Counted from the first letter of the stretch, positions 45,228-55,687 are shown. The stretch is DNA of 64,000 nucleotides from an uncultured Christensenellaceae bacterium (GCA_910585195.1 CAJUCX010000002.1:88036-152035); one strand, 5' to 3'. The notes: a model not told the origin generated them from the letters alone. Made by a program: numbers and translations.

Positions 45228-46547
45228 TTATTCTACCTCAATAACCTCGCCCCAAAGCGTTGCCGTCGTACCCTTAACAATTTTTACTTTAACAAATTTA
45301 TTCATAATATCACAGTCGCTTTTGAAGTTTACAAGTCTTCCGCAATCTGTTCTACCGCAATAAGTGTTTTGATATTTATCGTTTTTCCCTTCGGTCAAGA
45401 TTTCAAATGTGTTGCTGATATACTTTATGTTTTCTTGTCTTGTAATTTTGTTTTGCAATTCTATAAGTTGTTTAATGCGTTTCTTTTTTTCTTCTTGCGG
45501 TACTATGTTTGTCATATTATACCCAATAGTACCTTTTCTTTTAGAATATACAAAACAAAAAGCGCTTGAAAATCTGCATTTTTCAACTAAATCCAAAGTA
45601 TCAAGAAAATCTTGTTCAGTTTCACCGTTAAAGCCGACCATAATATCGGTTGTAATGCCTACAGACGGAATACGCTCTTTTATTTTATTTACCAATTTGA
45701 TATATGCTTCTCTTGTATATTTGCGGTTCATCGCACGTAATACCGCCGTGGAGCCTGATTGCACGGGAAGATGAATATGTTTGCATATCTTTGCATTTGA
45801 AGCAATTGCTTCAATTACTTCGTCGGTAAAATCCTTAGGGTGAGACGTCATAAAGCGCAACCTAAACTTTCCGTCTATTTTGGCAAGTTCATTGAGTAAT
45901 TTTGCAAACGTTGTTTCGTCGTTTAAGTCGTTTCCGTAAGAATTTACATTTTGTCCCAACAAAGTGATTTCTTTGTAACCGGCTGAGACTAACGATTGGA
46001 CCTCTTCTTTTATGGAATTCAAACTTCTGCTGCGTTCTCTGCCGCGTACGTACGGAACAATGCAGTAAGTGCAAAAATTATTGCAGCCGTAAATAATATT
46101 TACCCACGCATTTGGCATGCTTGTTCTTGTAACTGGCAAATTGTCATTTATATATCCGTCTGTTTGCTCAACGTTTATTTTTGTATTTTGTTGAGAAATT
46201 AAGTAATTTTCAAGGTCTGAAATATTGTGTGTGCCTAAAATATAATCCACGTAAGGATATTTTTTTAGAATTTCATTTCCTTTGCCTTCTTGTTGAGTCA
46301 TGCAGCCGCACAAAATAATTTTAAGATTTGGTTTGCTCTTTTTTAACTTTTTTATAGAACCGATATGCCCCATTATCTTTTGCTCTGCGGTTTCGCGTAT
46401 GCAACAAGTGTTAAATACAATAACATCGGCAAAATTAAAATCTTCCGTTGGTTTATAATTTAATTTTGTCAGTATTCCGGCAAGTTTTTCTGACTCATGG
46501 ATGTTCATTTGACATCCGTAAGTTTTTATATAGTAATATTTTTCCAT
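45228..46547 (-). CDS. miaB: tRNA-2-methylthio-N6-dimethylallyladenosine synthase MiaB
   Basis: MiaB is the radical SAM methylthiotransferase that converts i6A37 to ms2i6A37. Start ATG 46547 (MEKYYYIKTYGCQMNIHESE) gives 439 residues and fits the promoter position; an in-frame TTG 36 bases upstream lies inside the -35 box and is rejected. The three N-terminal cysteines (YGCQMN, FNTCCIRE, LCGCMTQQ), the radical SAM motif C-NNF-C-TY-C and a C-terminal TRAM domain are present. It heads the miaB-mutS-mutL-miaA unit and lacks a Shine-Dalgarno. Confidence 0.95.
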   Translation of the reverse strand: MEKYYYIKTYGCQMNIHESEKLAGILTKLNYKPTEDFNFADVIVFNTCCIRETAEQKIMGHIGSIKKLKKSKPNLKIILCGCMTQQEGKGNEILKKYPYVDYILGTHNISDLENYLISQQNTKINVEQTDGYINDNLPVTRTSMPNAWVNIIYGCNNFCTYCIVPYVRGRERSRSLNSIKEEVQSLVSAGYKEITLLGQNVNSYGNDLNDETTFAKLLNELAKIDGKFRLRFMTSHPKDFTDEVIEAIASNAKICKHIHLPVQSGSTAVLRAMNRKYTREAYIKLVNKIKERIPSVGITTDIMVGFNGETEQDFLDTLDLVEKCRFSSAFCFVYSKRKGTIGYNMTNIVPQEEKKKRIKQLIELQNKITRQENIKYISNTFEILTEGKNDKYQNTYCGRTDCGRLVNFKSDCDIMNKFVKVKIVKGTTATLWGEVIEVE

Positions 46548-46554
46548 TTTTATA

Positions 46555-46583
46555 ATTTTATCATTTATTGATAAATTTGACAA
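46555..46583 (-). promoter_or_regulatory. miaB-mutSL operon promoter, predicts a leaderless transcript
   Basis: On the minus strand TTGTCA (46583-46578) and TAAAAT (46560-46555) are 17 bp apart. The -10 ends 7 nt before the ATG at 46547. Confidence 0.72.
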
Positions 46584-46626
46584 TTAAATAAATAATTGCA
46601 AAGTTTTGATTAAAACTAATTATGAT

Positions 46627-48693
46627 ATGAAAAAAACAAAATCACGTGTTTTGAAGATTTTTATAGGTATAATACTAGCGGTATTTTTGTCTTTTACTGC
46701 AGCTTTTTTGTATTTTTATATCCCTTCTTTAAGTGTGCGATTGGATGAAACAAGATTAACAGACGACATAATAAACGTTGCATTATATGATAATCAAAAT
46801 ATAAAACTAAAAAACTCTGATATATTTGCATCTGGCGAATATATCCAAAATGAAGAGATACCGGAATTTGTAAAAGATTGTTTTGTATATATTGAAGATA
46901 AACGTTTTTATGAGCATGACGGCATAGATAGATATAGAATGGCGGGTGCTATTGTCGAAAACATCAAAGCAATGCGTTTTAAGGAAGGTGCTTCCACTAT
47001 TACTCAGCAACTTATAAAAAACACTCATCTAAGCAATGAAAAAAACTTTACCAGAAAATTGTCTGAAATAAGACTGGCGCAAGAATTAGAGACGAAATAT
47101 TCAAAAGATAAAATTTTGGAAATGTATCTTAACTCGGTATATTTCGGTAATAATGTTTATGGCATTACCAAAGCAGCGAAGTATTATTTTGATAAAACAG
47201 TGCAGGATTTGACTTTGGAAGAAGGCGCGGTATTGGCTGGCATGATAAATGCTCCAAGCGTTTATTGCCCTAACAAAAACCCTGAAAAATGTCTTGCAAG
47301 AAGAAATATTGTGCTAAAAGCATTGTTGGACAATGAAAAAATTACTCCCGAGGTTTTTGACGTTGCCGTTGCACAAGAACTTGACACGTCTAAAATCGGT
47401 TTGAAATCGCTTGATGAAAAATCATACGCAGATATGGTTATGACGGAAGCAAGTGAAATTTTGGGCTTAAATTATTTACAACTGAAACATGCAGACGTGA
47501 AAATATATACTTACTTAAATAAAGATAAACAAAATGCTTTGGTTAAATCATTGCAAAGTGTTGATGCAAAAACACTGTCGGGAAATGACGCTCAAAAAAT
47601 GGCAATATCGTTAGATAATCAAACAGGCGGTGTAGAAGCATTTTATGCAAGTATGGCAAGCAATCCTTTTTATATTACCAGACAAGTAGGTTCCGTTGCT
47701 AAACCATTGGTTGCATTGGCCCCGTCGTTTGAGCAACATCTAATTACCCCAGCTACTATGATTTTAGATGAACAAACCGATTTCGGCGGATATGCGCCAA
47801 GTAACGTCGGCGAAAAATATGACGGGTGGCTTACCGTAAGAAACGCAATTGCAAAAAGTAAAAACGTACCCGCTGTCAAATTGCTTAATGCGCTAAACAG
47901 AGATAAAGTTAAAACTAATTTGACTGATATTGGTTTTTTAACAGATGATGACAATGTTAATCTTAATATGGCATTGGGTGTTTTTGACTCAGGATTGACA
48001 ATAAAACAATTGGCGCAAGGATACATGACTCTTGCCAATGACGGAATTTTTCAAAATGCCGAATTTATAAGAAAAATTGAAGATTCTCAAGGAAGAGTTT
48101 TATACAAAAGAGAAAATGAAACAAAAAAAGTTTTTGCAGAAGATACCGCCTATTTAACTACAGACGTTTTGAAGGACGTGGTGTCTTTTGGTACGGCGAA
48201 AAGTTTTGACGTAGATATTCCTTTAGCAGGAAAAACAGGTACTGTGGGGAAAAAGAATTGCCCAAACAATAGCGATGCCCTATTCTGTTCTTATACTCCA
48301 AAGGAAACGACGGTATTTTGGGTGTTTTCAGATTATGACGATTTGTTGTCTGAAGAAATTACCGGTTCTTCTGCGCCTGTAAATTTGGCAAATAGCTATT
48401 ATGCCGATATTTATAAGAATAATAATGCGGTTGATTTTAGTATGCCTAAGACAGTAACAAAACTAAAAATAGATAAAATAACGTTGGAAAACAGCGGTAA
48501 AATATTAATTGCAAATAATTATATTCCTAAGAGTGAAACAACGGAAGAAATATTTTCCGTATTTAATATGCCGACGAAAGTTACAAAAAGAAATATACCA
48601 CAGCAAAAACAAGAAATAAAAGAAGAAAATTCTCAAGAATTTTTCAAGAATTTTTTCGATACGTTAATCAAGCGCCAATATTTAGGCGCTTGA
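46627..48693 (+). CDS. Bifunctional class A penicillin-binding protein
   Basis: The 688 residues combine an N-terminal membrane helix, a GT51 transglycosylase (EDKRFYEHDGID, GASTITQQL, RKLSEIRLAQELE, YLNSVYFGNNVYG) and a transpeptidase with SVAK, SKN and KTGT motifs. It polymerises glycan strands and crosslinks peptides on the outer face of the membrane. ATG 46627 (MKKTKSRVLKIF) is favoured over an in-frame TTG at 46606; neither has a clear ribosome-binding site or promoter. The gene is divergent from miaB and convergent with thiI. Confidence 0.92.
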   Translation: MKKTKSRVLKIFIGIILAVFLSFTAAFLYFYIPSLSVRLDETRLTDDIINVALYDNQNIKLKNSDIFASGEYIQNEEIPEFVKDCFVYIEDKRFYEHDGIDRYRMAGAIVENIKAMRFKEGASTITQQLIKNTHLSNEKNFTRKLSEIRLAQELETKYSKDKILEMYLNSVYFGNNVYGITKAAKYYFDKTVQDLTLEEGAVLAGMINAPSVYCPNKNPEKCLARRNIVLKALLDNEKITPEVFDVAVAQELDTSKIGLKSLDEKSYADMVMTEASEILGLNYLQLKHADVKIYTYLNKDKQNALVKSLQSVDAKTLSGNDAQKMAISLDNQTGGVEAFYASMASNPFYITRQVGSVAKPLVALAPSFEQHLITPATMILDEQTDFGGYAPSNVGEKYDGWLTVRNAIAKSKNVPAVKLLNALNRDKVKTNLTDIGFLTDDDNVNLNMALGVFDSGLTIKQLAQGYMTLANDGIFQNAEFIRKIEDSQGRVLYKRENETKKVFAEDTAYLTTDVLKDVVSFGTAKSFDVDIPLAGKTGTVGKKNCPNNSDALFCSYTPKETTVFWVFSDYDDLLSEEITGSSAPVNLANSYYADIYKNNNAVDFSMPKTVTKLKIDKITLENSGKILIANNYIPKSETTEEIFSVFNMPTKVTKRNIPQQKQEIKEENSQEFFKNFFDTLIKRQYLGA
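48669..48692. terminator. Hairpin at the convergent PBP/thiI ends
   Basis: CAAGCGCC (48669-48676) and GGCGCTTG (48685-48692) form a perfect 8-bp stem inside the last PBP codons. No T-run follows on either strand, so termination is only possible, not certain. Confidence 0.4.
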
Positions 48694-48696
48694 AAT

Positions 48697-49848
48697 TTAT
48701 AATCGTATTTTTTCTATTCCGTTAATTGCTTCCTCAATTAATTTATCGATTTCTAATTTTTCTTCTGCCTTTTTAACTACCGACAATTTTGGTTTAGTTG
48801 CAGGTCGTTTAGGTAGAAATACCGTGCAGCAGTCTTCATATGGCAAAATAGAAGTTTCGTATGTATCTATTTTTTGCGCAATATCAATTATGTCCATTTT
48901 ATCAAATCCGATTAACGGACGGAATACCGGCATAGAAACGACGTCGTTGGTTGCGTTTATACTGTCTAAAGTTTGGCTTGCCACTTGTCCGAGGCTCTCT
49001 CCTGTGATTAATGCTTTTGCTGATATGCTGTTAGCCAGTTTCTCTGCAATACGCATCATAAAGCGGCGCATAATAGTTATCATAAATTCTTCCGGACAGT
49101 TTTCGTGAATTTTTACTTGAATATCTGTAAAAGGAACGACGTATACGTCCATATGCCCAGTATAGTCTGTTAATAACGATGCTAATTTTAAGACTTTTTC
49201 TTTTGCTTGTGTACTTGTAAACGGATAACTGTGAAAATGTATTGCGGAAATGGAAAGTCCCCGTTTTGCCATCATATAGCCGGCAACAGGGCTGTCTATT
49301 CCGCCCGATAAAAGCAAAAGACCGTTTCCGCTGCAACCAACAGGCAGTCCCCCCGCGCACGGTATGCTGTCTAAAAAAACAAACGTTTTTTTAGATTCTC
49401 TTACGTCGACGTAGATTATATGTTCAGGGTTATGTAAGTCTACGCGCAAATCCTTAAATTTATCTAAAAGTCGTCCCCCGAGTTCTGCTGCAATTTCGTA
49501 AGATTTAAGTGGAAACGTTTTATCGGCGCGATTGCACTCGACTTTGAAACTTCCGCTTTTTATACCAAGTTGAAAAGTTGCACTGGCAATATCATCTATA
49601 TTGCTGTTTATGACATAACAAACGCTTAAAGAATGTATTCCGAATACCTTTTTTAAGGAATCAATAATATTTTGCTCATATGATTCGTCATAATCAGAAA
49701 TTATATATCTTCCGTAAGTTTTTTTGAATTGATAATTATATCTCTTTAATGAACTTTTAATGTTTTCTATCAATAAATTTTCAAAAAAATATCTATTATT
49801 GCCTTTCAAGTGAATTTCGGAGTATCTCAAAATTATAGCTTTTTCCAT
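48697..49848 (-). CDS. thiI: tRNA 4-thiouridine synthetase ThiI
   Basis: ThiI adenylates and thiolates U8 of tRNA. The 383 residues contain an N-terminal ferredoxin-like and THUMP region and the PP-loop LLLSGGIDSPVAGYMMAKRG. The C-terminal rhodanese domain of the E. coli enzyme is absent, as in most Firmicutes, where the partner cysteine desulfurase hands over sulfur directly. That partner gene overlaps this start by 1 bp. Confidence 0.94.
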   Translation of the reverse strand: MEKAIILRYSEIHLKGNNRYFFENLLIENIKSSLKRYNYQFKKTYGRYIISDYDESYEQNIIDSLKKVFGIHSLSVCYVINSNIDDIASATFQLGIKSGSFKVECNRADKTFPLKSYEIAAELGGRLLDKFKDLRVDLHNPEHIIYVDVRESKKTFVFLDSIPCAGGLPVGCSGNGLLLLSGGIDSPVAGYMMAKRGLSISAIHFHSYPFTSTQAKEKVLKLASLLTDYTGHMDVYVVPFTDIQVKIHENCPEEFMITIMRRFMMRIAEKLANSISAKALITGESLGQVASQTLDSINATNDVVSMPVFRPLIGFDKMDIIDIAQKIDTYETSILPYEDCCTVFLPKRPATKPKLSVVKKAEEKLEIDKLIEEAINGIEKIRL

Positions 49849-50990
49849 TATTTTCGTTCTCCTACAAGTTTTCTCAATTCATTGACAGATTTGCACAAAG
49901 CAATGCCAAGCTCTTTTACCTCTTCTTCTATATTGTATTTACAAAAGCAAATTCTTATTATGCCCTCAGCGTAATCTGCCGATAGTCCAATGGCGGACGC
50001 AACCCTGCTGTAAATTGACTTTGAGTTACAGGCCGAGCCGTTACCGACAAAAAATCCGTGCTGTTCGAGAATGTGCACGATAACTTCGGATTTAATGTCT
50101 TTATAAGCAACGGAAAAAATATTCGGTGAAGACGTATTTTGTGAAATTATTTTAAAGTCAGATACTTTGTCTGCAATAATATCTTGCAAAATTGCTTTAT
50201 AATGCAAATATTTTTCAGAATTTTCCAATCTTAAAGAATTTGCAATTTCGGCCGCCTTTCCAAATCCTATTATTCCTGCGACGTTTTCGGTTCCGGAGCG
50301 TAATTTATTTTCTTGTCCGCCGCCGAATATTATCGGTTTTATAGTTAGCCCCTTTTTTACATACAATGCACCTATACCTTTTGGTCCGTGTATTTTATGT
50401 GCACTTAGCGAATATAAGTCTACGTCTAAATTTTTTACGTTGACAGGAATTTTGCAAAATGCTTGTACCCCGTCGCAGAAGAATAAACATTTTTTATTTT
50501 TTTCTTTTGTAATTTTGCACAACTGCTTTATATCGTTTGTTCCGCCTGTTTCGTTGTTAACGTGCATCAATGCGACTAATCTAGTATTTTCGTCAACTAA
50601 ATTCTCAAATTCTTTTACTTTTACTGTTCCGTCGTGATTTAACGGCGCGTATACAATTTCAAAACCGCGGTTTTTAAGTTCATTAATAGAATTATAAACG
50701 GACGCGTGTTCTGCCATACTTGTGATTATTTTGCCCTTTTGATTTTTTAATGAGCCGAATATTGCCAAGTTGTTGGACTCTGTTCCGCCGCTTGTAAAAT
50801 ATATTTCGCTTTTATGTGCGCCCAAAATTTCGGCAATGGTTTCTCTTGCGTGTGATATTTTTATCTGTATTTCAGTAGATACATTATATAACGACGAAGG
50901 ATTGTAAAATTCGTTTTTTTGTATGTTGTACATCAATTCGAGAACATCGTTGTCAATTATACTTGTTGCACAGTTGTCAAAATATTTCAT
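49848..50990 (-). CDS. Cysteine desulfurase, partner of ThiI
   Basis: This PLP enzyme of the NifS/IscS class releases sulfur from cysteine. The 380 residues show TSGGTESNNLAIFG, the PLP lysine in SLSAHKIHGPKG, GGGQENKLRSGTENV and the catalytic cysteine in GNGSACNSKS. It overlaps thiI by one base, matching the dedicated NifZ-ThiI pairs of Firmicutes, so 4-thiouridine formation is the most likely main role. A purine-rich AAAGG precedes the ATG. Confidence 0.93.
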   Translation of the reverse strand: MKYFDNCATSIIDNDVLELMYNIQKNEFYNPSSLYNVSTEIQIKISHARETIAEILGAHKSEIYFTSGGTESNNLAIFGSLKNQKGKIITSMAEHASVYNSINELKNRGFEIVYAPLNHDGTVKVKEFENLVDENTRLVALMHVNNETGGTNDIKQLCKITKEKNKKCLFFCDGVQAFCKIPVNVKNLDVDLYSLSAHKIHGPKGIGALYVKKGLTIKPIIFGGGQENKLRSGTENVAGIIGFGKAAEIANSLRLENSEKYLHYKAILQDIIADKVSDFKIISQNTSSPNIFSVAYKDIKSEVIVHILEQHGFFVGNGSACNSKSIYSRVASAIGLSADYAEGIIRICFCKYNIEEEVKELGIALCKSVNELRKLVGERK

Positions 50991-50998
50991 AGTTACCT

Positions 50999-53359
50999 TT
51001 ATTTTAATTTTGCAATTGTAACGCCTCGGTCACCTTCTCCATAGGCTCCAAACCTAAATTCGGCAATATTCTTGTGTGTTTTTAGATGATTTTGCAAACC
51101 TTTTCTTAGCGCTCCCGTTCCGCGTCCGTGAATAATTCTGATTTCATTTATGGATGCTATAACGCATGAGTCAATAAACAAATCTAAATTTGTAATTGCT
51201 TCATCAACAGTTTGCCCTATCAAATTTATTTCGTTTGTAATTGTTTTGCTTGCAATTTCGGTTTTTATGTGGACTGTTTTTGTCGGTGCATTTTCCGTAA
51301 CAATTGCTTCGGCCAAATCTTTACAGTCGGCAGTAATTTTTAGTGAACCGACAAGTACGTCAACTTTCTTTTTTTGCATATTTTTTGCCGAAACTTTGCC
51401 AACGGCATTTAGTTTTTTGACAAATACACTGTCGCCTACGTTCACGGCGTCAAATCGAAGCGGTTTTGAAAAATCAACGATTTTATTCTCGTCGGTATCA
51501 TATTTTTTATTGTTAAAAGTTTTTATTTTACTTCGAAGTTCAAATAAAATACTTTCGTCGGCATTGTATTTGTTTATAAGCGATTTTAATTCGTTTAGCA
51601 ATTGTTTAGATTCTTCTGTTGTTTCTTGTATTATTCGCTTTGCTTCTGTTTTAGAGTTTTTAAGCAATTGCTCTCTTTCATTTGCCAAAATTTTGTTCTG
51701 GTTTTTTACTGCGTCAAGTTCTTTTGAAAGTTGTTGTTTTATTGACGCAATTTCTTCATTTGTGTTTTCGTATTTTTGACGAAGTCTTTCAGCGCTTTGT
51801 AAAACATTTTCAAAAGAAACTTTTTCCTGCGATAATTTACTTTTTGCGTTTTCTATAATATTTTTATCCAGACCGAGTCTTGTTGCGATTTGAAGCGCAT
51901 TGCTGCTGCCGGGGACGCCTACAACAAGTTTATACGTAGGTGCAAAAGTTGTCAAATCAAACTCCATAGAAGCATTTTCTATTCTGTCGGTTACCAGTGA
52001 AAATTCTTTCAACTGTGTATAATGCGTGGTAATAATTGCCTTTGATTTTATAGTTAAAATGTATTCCGTAATTGCAAGGGCTAATGCCGCTCCCTCGTTT
52101 GGTTCCGTGCCTGCACCCAGTTCGTCAAAGAGAATTAAACTTTTTGACGTAATTTTTGTTAAAATATCTGCAATATTAGTCATGTGTCCCGAAAAAGTAC
52201 TTAAGCTTTGCTCAATGCTTTGTTCATCTCCGATATCACAGAAAATTTCATCAAAAAGCGAAATATCGCTTTCATCTTCGCAAGGCAAAAATAAACCGCA
52301 GCCTGCCATAAGCACGAATAAACCGACGGTCTTAAGAGAAACGGTTTTTCCGCCTGTGTTTGGACCGGTAACAACTAAAACATCAAAGTCTTTGCCTAGC
52401 GTTATGCTTACAGGCACTACTTTATTTTTGTCTAGCAACGGATGGCGCCCTTTTTTGATATTTATATAACCGTTTGTGTTTACTTTTGGCAGAGTTCCTT
52501 TAATTTCATTTGCATAGTGCGCTCTGGCGTATATTACATCTAAATTGGATACGATATTTTCATTTTGAATCAACTGATTGTAAATCTCGGAAACTCTGGC
52601 AGTAAATTCTCTTAAAATTCTGTCAATTTCAATCGCTTCTTCTTTTAAGAGGATTTTTATTTGGTTGTTTAGGTTTACAATTTCAATCGGCTCAATAAAT
52701 ACCGTTGCGCCGGAACTGGAAACGTCGTGAATAAGTCCGTTTATGTTGCTGCGATATTCTTGCTTTACCGGTATAACGTACCTGTCGTCTCTTACCGTAA
52801 TAATTGTATCCTGCAAATATTTTTGATATTGTGCAGATTTTATATAATTTTGCAACTTTGTTTTTACCTCTTCGTTTGCCCTTTTTATGGATTGTCGTAA
52901 GGAATATAAATGCGATGACGCGCGGTCATTCATCATATCTTCATTTAATATTGCAAAATCAATATCATCTTCAAGTTTTTTATCACAAAAAATACCGCTC
53001 GCCATATTTGGCAGAATTGTTATCTTTTCATCATTAACAGAAGTAAGCAATGATACCACAAGTCTTGAAATGCGTAAAATACGCATAACTTTCAACAATT
53101 CCGACATAGATAAAGTTGAAAGAATTTTTGCCTTGTCGGCAATATCTTTTACGCTGTCAAATGAAAATTCAGGATTGATATTATAAACGGAAATATTGCG
53201 GCATGCCTCTGCTGTTTCAAACAATAAATGTCTTACGACGTCAATTTCATTTGACGGCAAAGCGGACAAAATTTTATTTTTTGCTACGTCGCTTATTGCG
53301 TGTTTTGCCACTTGTTGCAAAATATTATCTAATTGTAGTTTTTGATAAACTTTTTTCAT
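50999..53359 (-). CDS. mutS2: Endonuclease MutS2
   Basis: MutS2 has the MutS-type ATPase without the mismatch-reading domains, and acts in recombination control and, in Bacillus, on collided ribosomes. The 786 residues include Walker A GPNTGGKTVSLKT, STFSGHM, LFDELGAGTEP, a long coiled coil (about 520-620) and a C-terminal Smr domain with IHGRGTGALRKGL. It overlaps the U32 peptidase gene by 4 bp and precedes the desulfurase gene by 8 bp. Confidence 0.94.
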   Translation of the reverse strand: MKKVYQKLQLDNILQQVAKHAISDVAKNKILSALPSNEIDVVRHLLFETAEACRNISVYNINPEFSFDSVKDIADKAKILSTLSMSELLKVMRILRISRLVVSLLTSVNDEKITILPNMASGIFCDKKLEDDIDFAILNEDMMNDRASSHLYSLRQSIKRANEEVKTKLQNYIKSAQYQKYLQDTIITVRDDRYVIPVKQEYRSNINGLIHDVSSSGATVFIEPIEIVNLNNQIKILLKEEAIEIDRILREFTARVSEIYNQLIQNENIVSNLDVIYARAHYANEIKGTLPKVNTNGYINIKKGRHPLLDKNKVVPVSITLGKDFDVLVVTGPNTGGKTVSLKTVGLFVLMAGCGLFLPCEDESDISLFDEIFCDIGDEQSIEQSLSTFSGHMTNIADILTKITSKSLILFDELGAGTEPNEGAALALAITEYILTIKSKAIITTHYTQLKEFSLVTDRIENASMEFDLTTFAPTYKLVVGVPGSSNALQIATRLGLDKNIIENAKSKLSQEKVSFENVLQSAERLRQKYENTNEEIASIKQQLSKELDAVKNQNKILANEREQLLKNSKTEAKRIIQETTEESKQLLNELKSLINKYNADESILFELRSKIKTFNNKKYDTDENKIVDFSKPLRFDAVNVGDSVFVKKLNAVGKVSAKNMQKKKVDVLVGSLKITADCKDLAEAIVTENAPTKTVHIKTEIASKTITNEINLIGQTVDEAITNLDLFIDSCVIASINEIRIIHGRGTGALRKGLQNHLKTHKNIAEFRFGAYGEGDRGVTIAKLK

Positions 53360-55620
53360 TTTACGTTTTTATATAGATGTCCGTTTGTTGTTTTTTCGTT
53401 AAAAAAAACGGAACTTTTTTCATTTTTATCTATTAAATCCTTATATAATTTAACTGTTTGTTTGGTGTCGTCTGCATTAAAACCGCATAAATTTAAGAAA
53501 AAATTATGATTTCCATCAATTTTTTTATATGCGGATAGCCTATGTGTATTGAAAACTTCAAAATAGCATTTTGAAATCTTTTTTCTTTTAATTAGCAGTT
53601 CATTGCCGAAATTGTCTTTATATGTAATATCGCCGTTATATTTGCAAGTATTACACTTACATTTGTAATTTAACTGTATCGGGCAATGCGCCAAAGTCAT
53701 ACAACAATTAAACCCTTCTGCGTAGATATATCCATTTTTATTTTCAAATTCATCAATTTCATTTAGAGTTAGTTCATTACTATAAATAAAATCAACGTCA
53801 TTGCCGAATAGTGTTGCAGTGTAATCGTTGAAAATGTTCATTCCCTGCCCTAACAGTAGTTTTTTGTTAAATTCTTTTGCGAGTTGAATTGCATAAAGAC
53901 TGTTTGCGCAAATCCCAATGATTTTGTTGTTTTTAAGAATTGGCCGTAAAACTTCCGTATCGCACTTCAATGCAAAATTTGGTAAATCTAAATAATATGA
54001 ATTTAATCTATCAAATTTTTTGAGACATTCAGTACTGTAATTTTCCGGTTTTACGATAATGATATTACAATTAAATACACTATCGATTTGCTCTGCAGAA
54101 GAAATACAAACTGCCAATTGTTTTTGAGTAATTGCTTTTTTTGATACACTCGGTATACTTAGTAAGAGTTTTTTTCTGTAATTTTCAGTAAGTTTTATTA
54201 TTAATTCTGAAATCAAATTGCGTCGAAACTCATTTAACTGGCTTTTGGGAATGAATACTTCGTCATTTTTTACTATTATGTCTGCAATAGTAAAATAAGT
54301 ATTTCCCATTTTCGATAATTGCAAAGCAATTTCTTTGTTTGACAGCGCCTGACTAACTGCTTTTTGACAAATAAAATCACTGCAATATGTAAACTCTGTG
54401 TCTTTGCATTTACATACGCATTTCAACAATTGCCCTTCAAATGCATAAACAATTAACTCAACGGGAAGTTTTCTATCAAATGACGAATATTCAGCAAGTA
54501 ACGCGCTGTCGCTCGTAATATGCAGTTTGTCGTTAACTTTAATTGAACCCTTAAACGTCAATTTTGCTTTTTTTCCCGTTGTGTCAATACAGATTGCACT
54601 GCCGACTTCAAGATTATTTCTGAATATTTTATAAGCATCGCCTTTTTGGGCATTATTAATTACGGCTTCGCAAAAAATATTTTTAATTCCAGATATTTTA
54701 CTGCATTCTATGCCTTTATGTCCTTGGACATACGGATACATTATTTGGTTTGTATCAGTCGTATATAAATAACCGTCGGTATAATCGCCGCGGTTAAACA
54801 TCTTTTTTAAGTTGGTTTTGTCCTGCGCGGAAACAATATTTTCGTCAATTGCCTTTTTGTAAACTTCTACGGCTTGTCCTACGTATTCTTTACGTCGATT
54901 TCGCCCCTCTATTTTTATTCTGTTTATGCCTAATTGTTTTAGGTCTTGAATTTTATCTACAAGACTTAAATCGCGTGTTGAAAGCAAATATCCGTCGTTT
55001 AGAAATCTTCCGTCAGAGTATGATTTATAGCGTTGTCTGCAAGGTTGTTTGCATTGACCTCTATTGCCGCTGTAGCAGTCGACAGAACTGGATAACTGGC
55101 ACTGACCTGATACGCATACGCATAATGCGCCTTGAACAAAATATTCCAAATTCAGTGTCGGAAATTTTTTTCGAATATCTAAAATAGTATTTCTATCGAT
55201 TTCACGCGAAAGCACTACACTGTTTATACCTAATTCTTGCGCTATTTTACACCCGTCTGCATTTTGAACGTTTGCTTGCGTACTTAAAACAATATCGCAC
55301 TCCGGTAAATTTTTGGCAAGCAAACTCGTGAGCCCCAAGTCTGCGCAGATTATGCCGTCAACTCCGCAATAATATGCAAAAGACGCTAAATCAAGCGCAC
55401 TGTCAAATTCTGACGGTTTAATGAGAACGTTTAGAGTAAGATAAACTTTTACGTTAAATAAATGGCAAAAATCAACAACTTCTTTGAAATTATCTTTTGT
55501 AAAATTGTCGGCTGCCATTCTGGCGTTGAATTTATCTAATCCAAGATACACACAGTCTGCGCCGTGCTGCACTGCTTGTTTAAGGCTCTCTAAATTTCCT
55601 GCCGGTGCAAAAATTTCCAT
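53356..55620 (-). CDS. U32 family peptidase-like protein, RlhA type
   Basis: The 754 residues start MEIFAPAGNLESLKQAVQHGADCVYLGLD, the U32 signature, and contain the cysteine cluster CVCVSGQCQLSS...GQCKQPCRQRY that binds an Fe-S cluster in relatives. The C-terminal part corresponds to DUF3656. Characterised relatives (RlhA, TrhP) are prephenate-dependent RNA hydroxylases rather than peptidases, so RNA modification is the best guess. It heads the U32-mutS2-desulfurase-thiI unit; its promoter predicts a leaderless mRNA. Confidence 0.88.
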   Translation of the reverse strand: MEIFAPAGNLESLKQAVQHGADCVYLGLDKFNARMAADNFTKDNFKEVVDFCHLFNVKVYLTLNVLIKPSEFDSALDLASFAYYCGVDGIICADLGLTSLLAKNLPECDIVLSTQANVQNADGCKIAQELGINSVVLSREIDRNTILDIRKKFPTLNLEYFVQGALCVCVSGQCQLSSSVDCYSGNRGQCKQPCRQRYKSYSDGRFLNDGYLLSTRDLSLVDKIQDLKQLGINRIKIEGRNRRKEYVGQAVEVYKKAIDENIVSAQDKTNLKKMFNRGDYTDGYLYTTDTNQIMYPYVQGHKGIECSKISGIKNIFCEAVINNAQKGDAYKIFRNNLEVGSAICIDTTGKKAKLTFKGSIKVNDKLHITSDSALLAEYSSFDRKLPVELIVYAFEGQLLKCVCKCKDTEFTYCSDFICQKAVSQALSNKEIALQLSKMGNTYFTIADIIVKNDEVFIPKSQLNEFRRNLISELIIKLTENYRKKLLLSIPSVSKKAITQKQLAVCISSAEQIDSVFNCNIIIVKPENYSTECLKKFDRLNSYYLDLPNFALKCDTEVLRPILKNNKIIGICANSLYAIQLAKEFNKKLLLGQGMNIFNDYTATLFGNDVDFIYSNELTLNEIDEFENKNGYIYAEGFNCCMTLAHCPIQLNYKCKCNTCKYNGDITYKDNFGNELLIKRKKISKCYFEVFNTHRLSAYKKIDGNHNFFLNLCGFNADDTKQTVKLYKDLIDKNEKSSVFFNEKTTNGHLYKNVK

Positions 55621-55627
55621 ATGCTTA

Positions 55628-55656
55628 ATATTATCATTTAATGTTTATTTTTGCAA
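55628..55656 (-). promoter_or_regulatory. U32-mutS2 operon promoter, predicts a leaderless transcript
   Basis: On the minus strand TTGCAA (55656-55651) and TAATAT (55633-55628) are 17 bp apart. The -10 ends 7 nt before the ATG at 55620 and no Shine-Dalgarno is present. Confidence 0.7.
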
Positions 55657-55658
55657 TA

Positions 55659-55687
55659 TAAAACGGGAACAAACCGTCCCCGTTTCT
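55659..55687 (-). terminator. Probable terminator after pheT
   Basis: AAACGGG and CCCGTTT (55661-55667 with 55679-55685) form a 7-bp stem directly after the pheT stop. The downstream tract has few Ts, so it may be leaky. Confidence 0.5.

Noticed and set aside
46577..46606. TTGACA as a promoter for the penicillin-binding protein gene
   Set aside because: The -35 is perfect but no acceptable -10 lies 15-19 bp downstream on the plus strand; the same bases are better explained as the miaB -35 box on the other strand.
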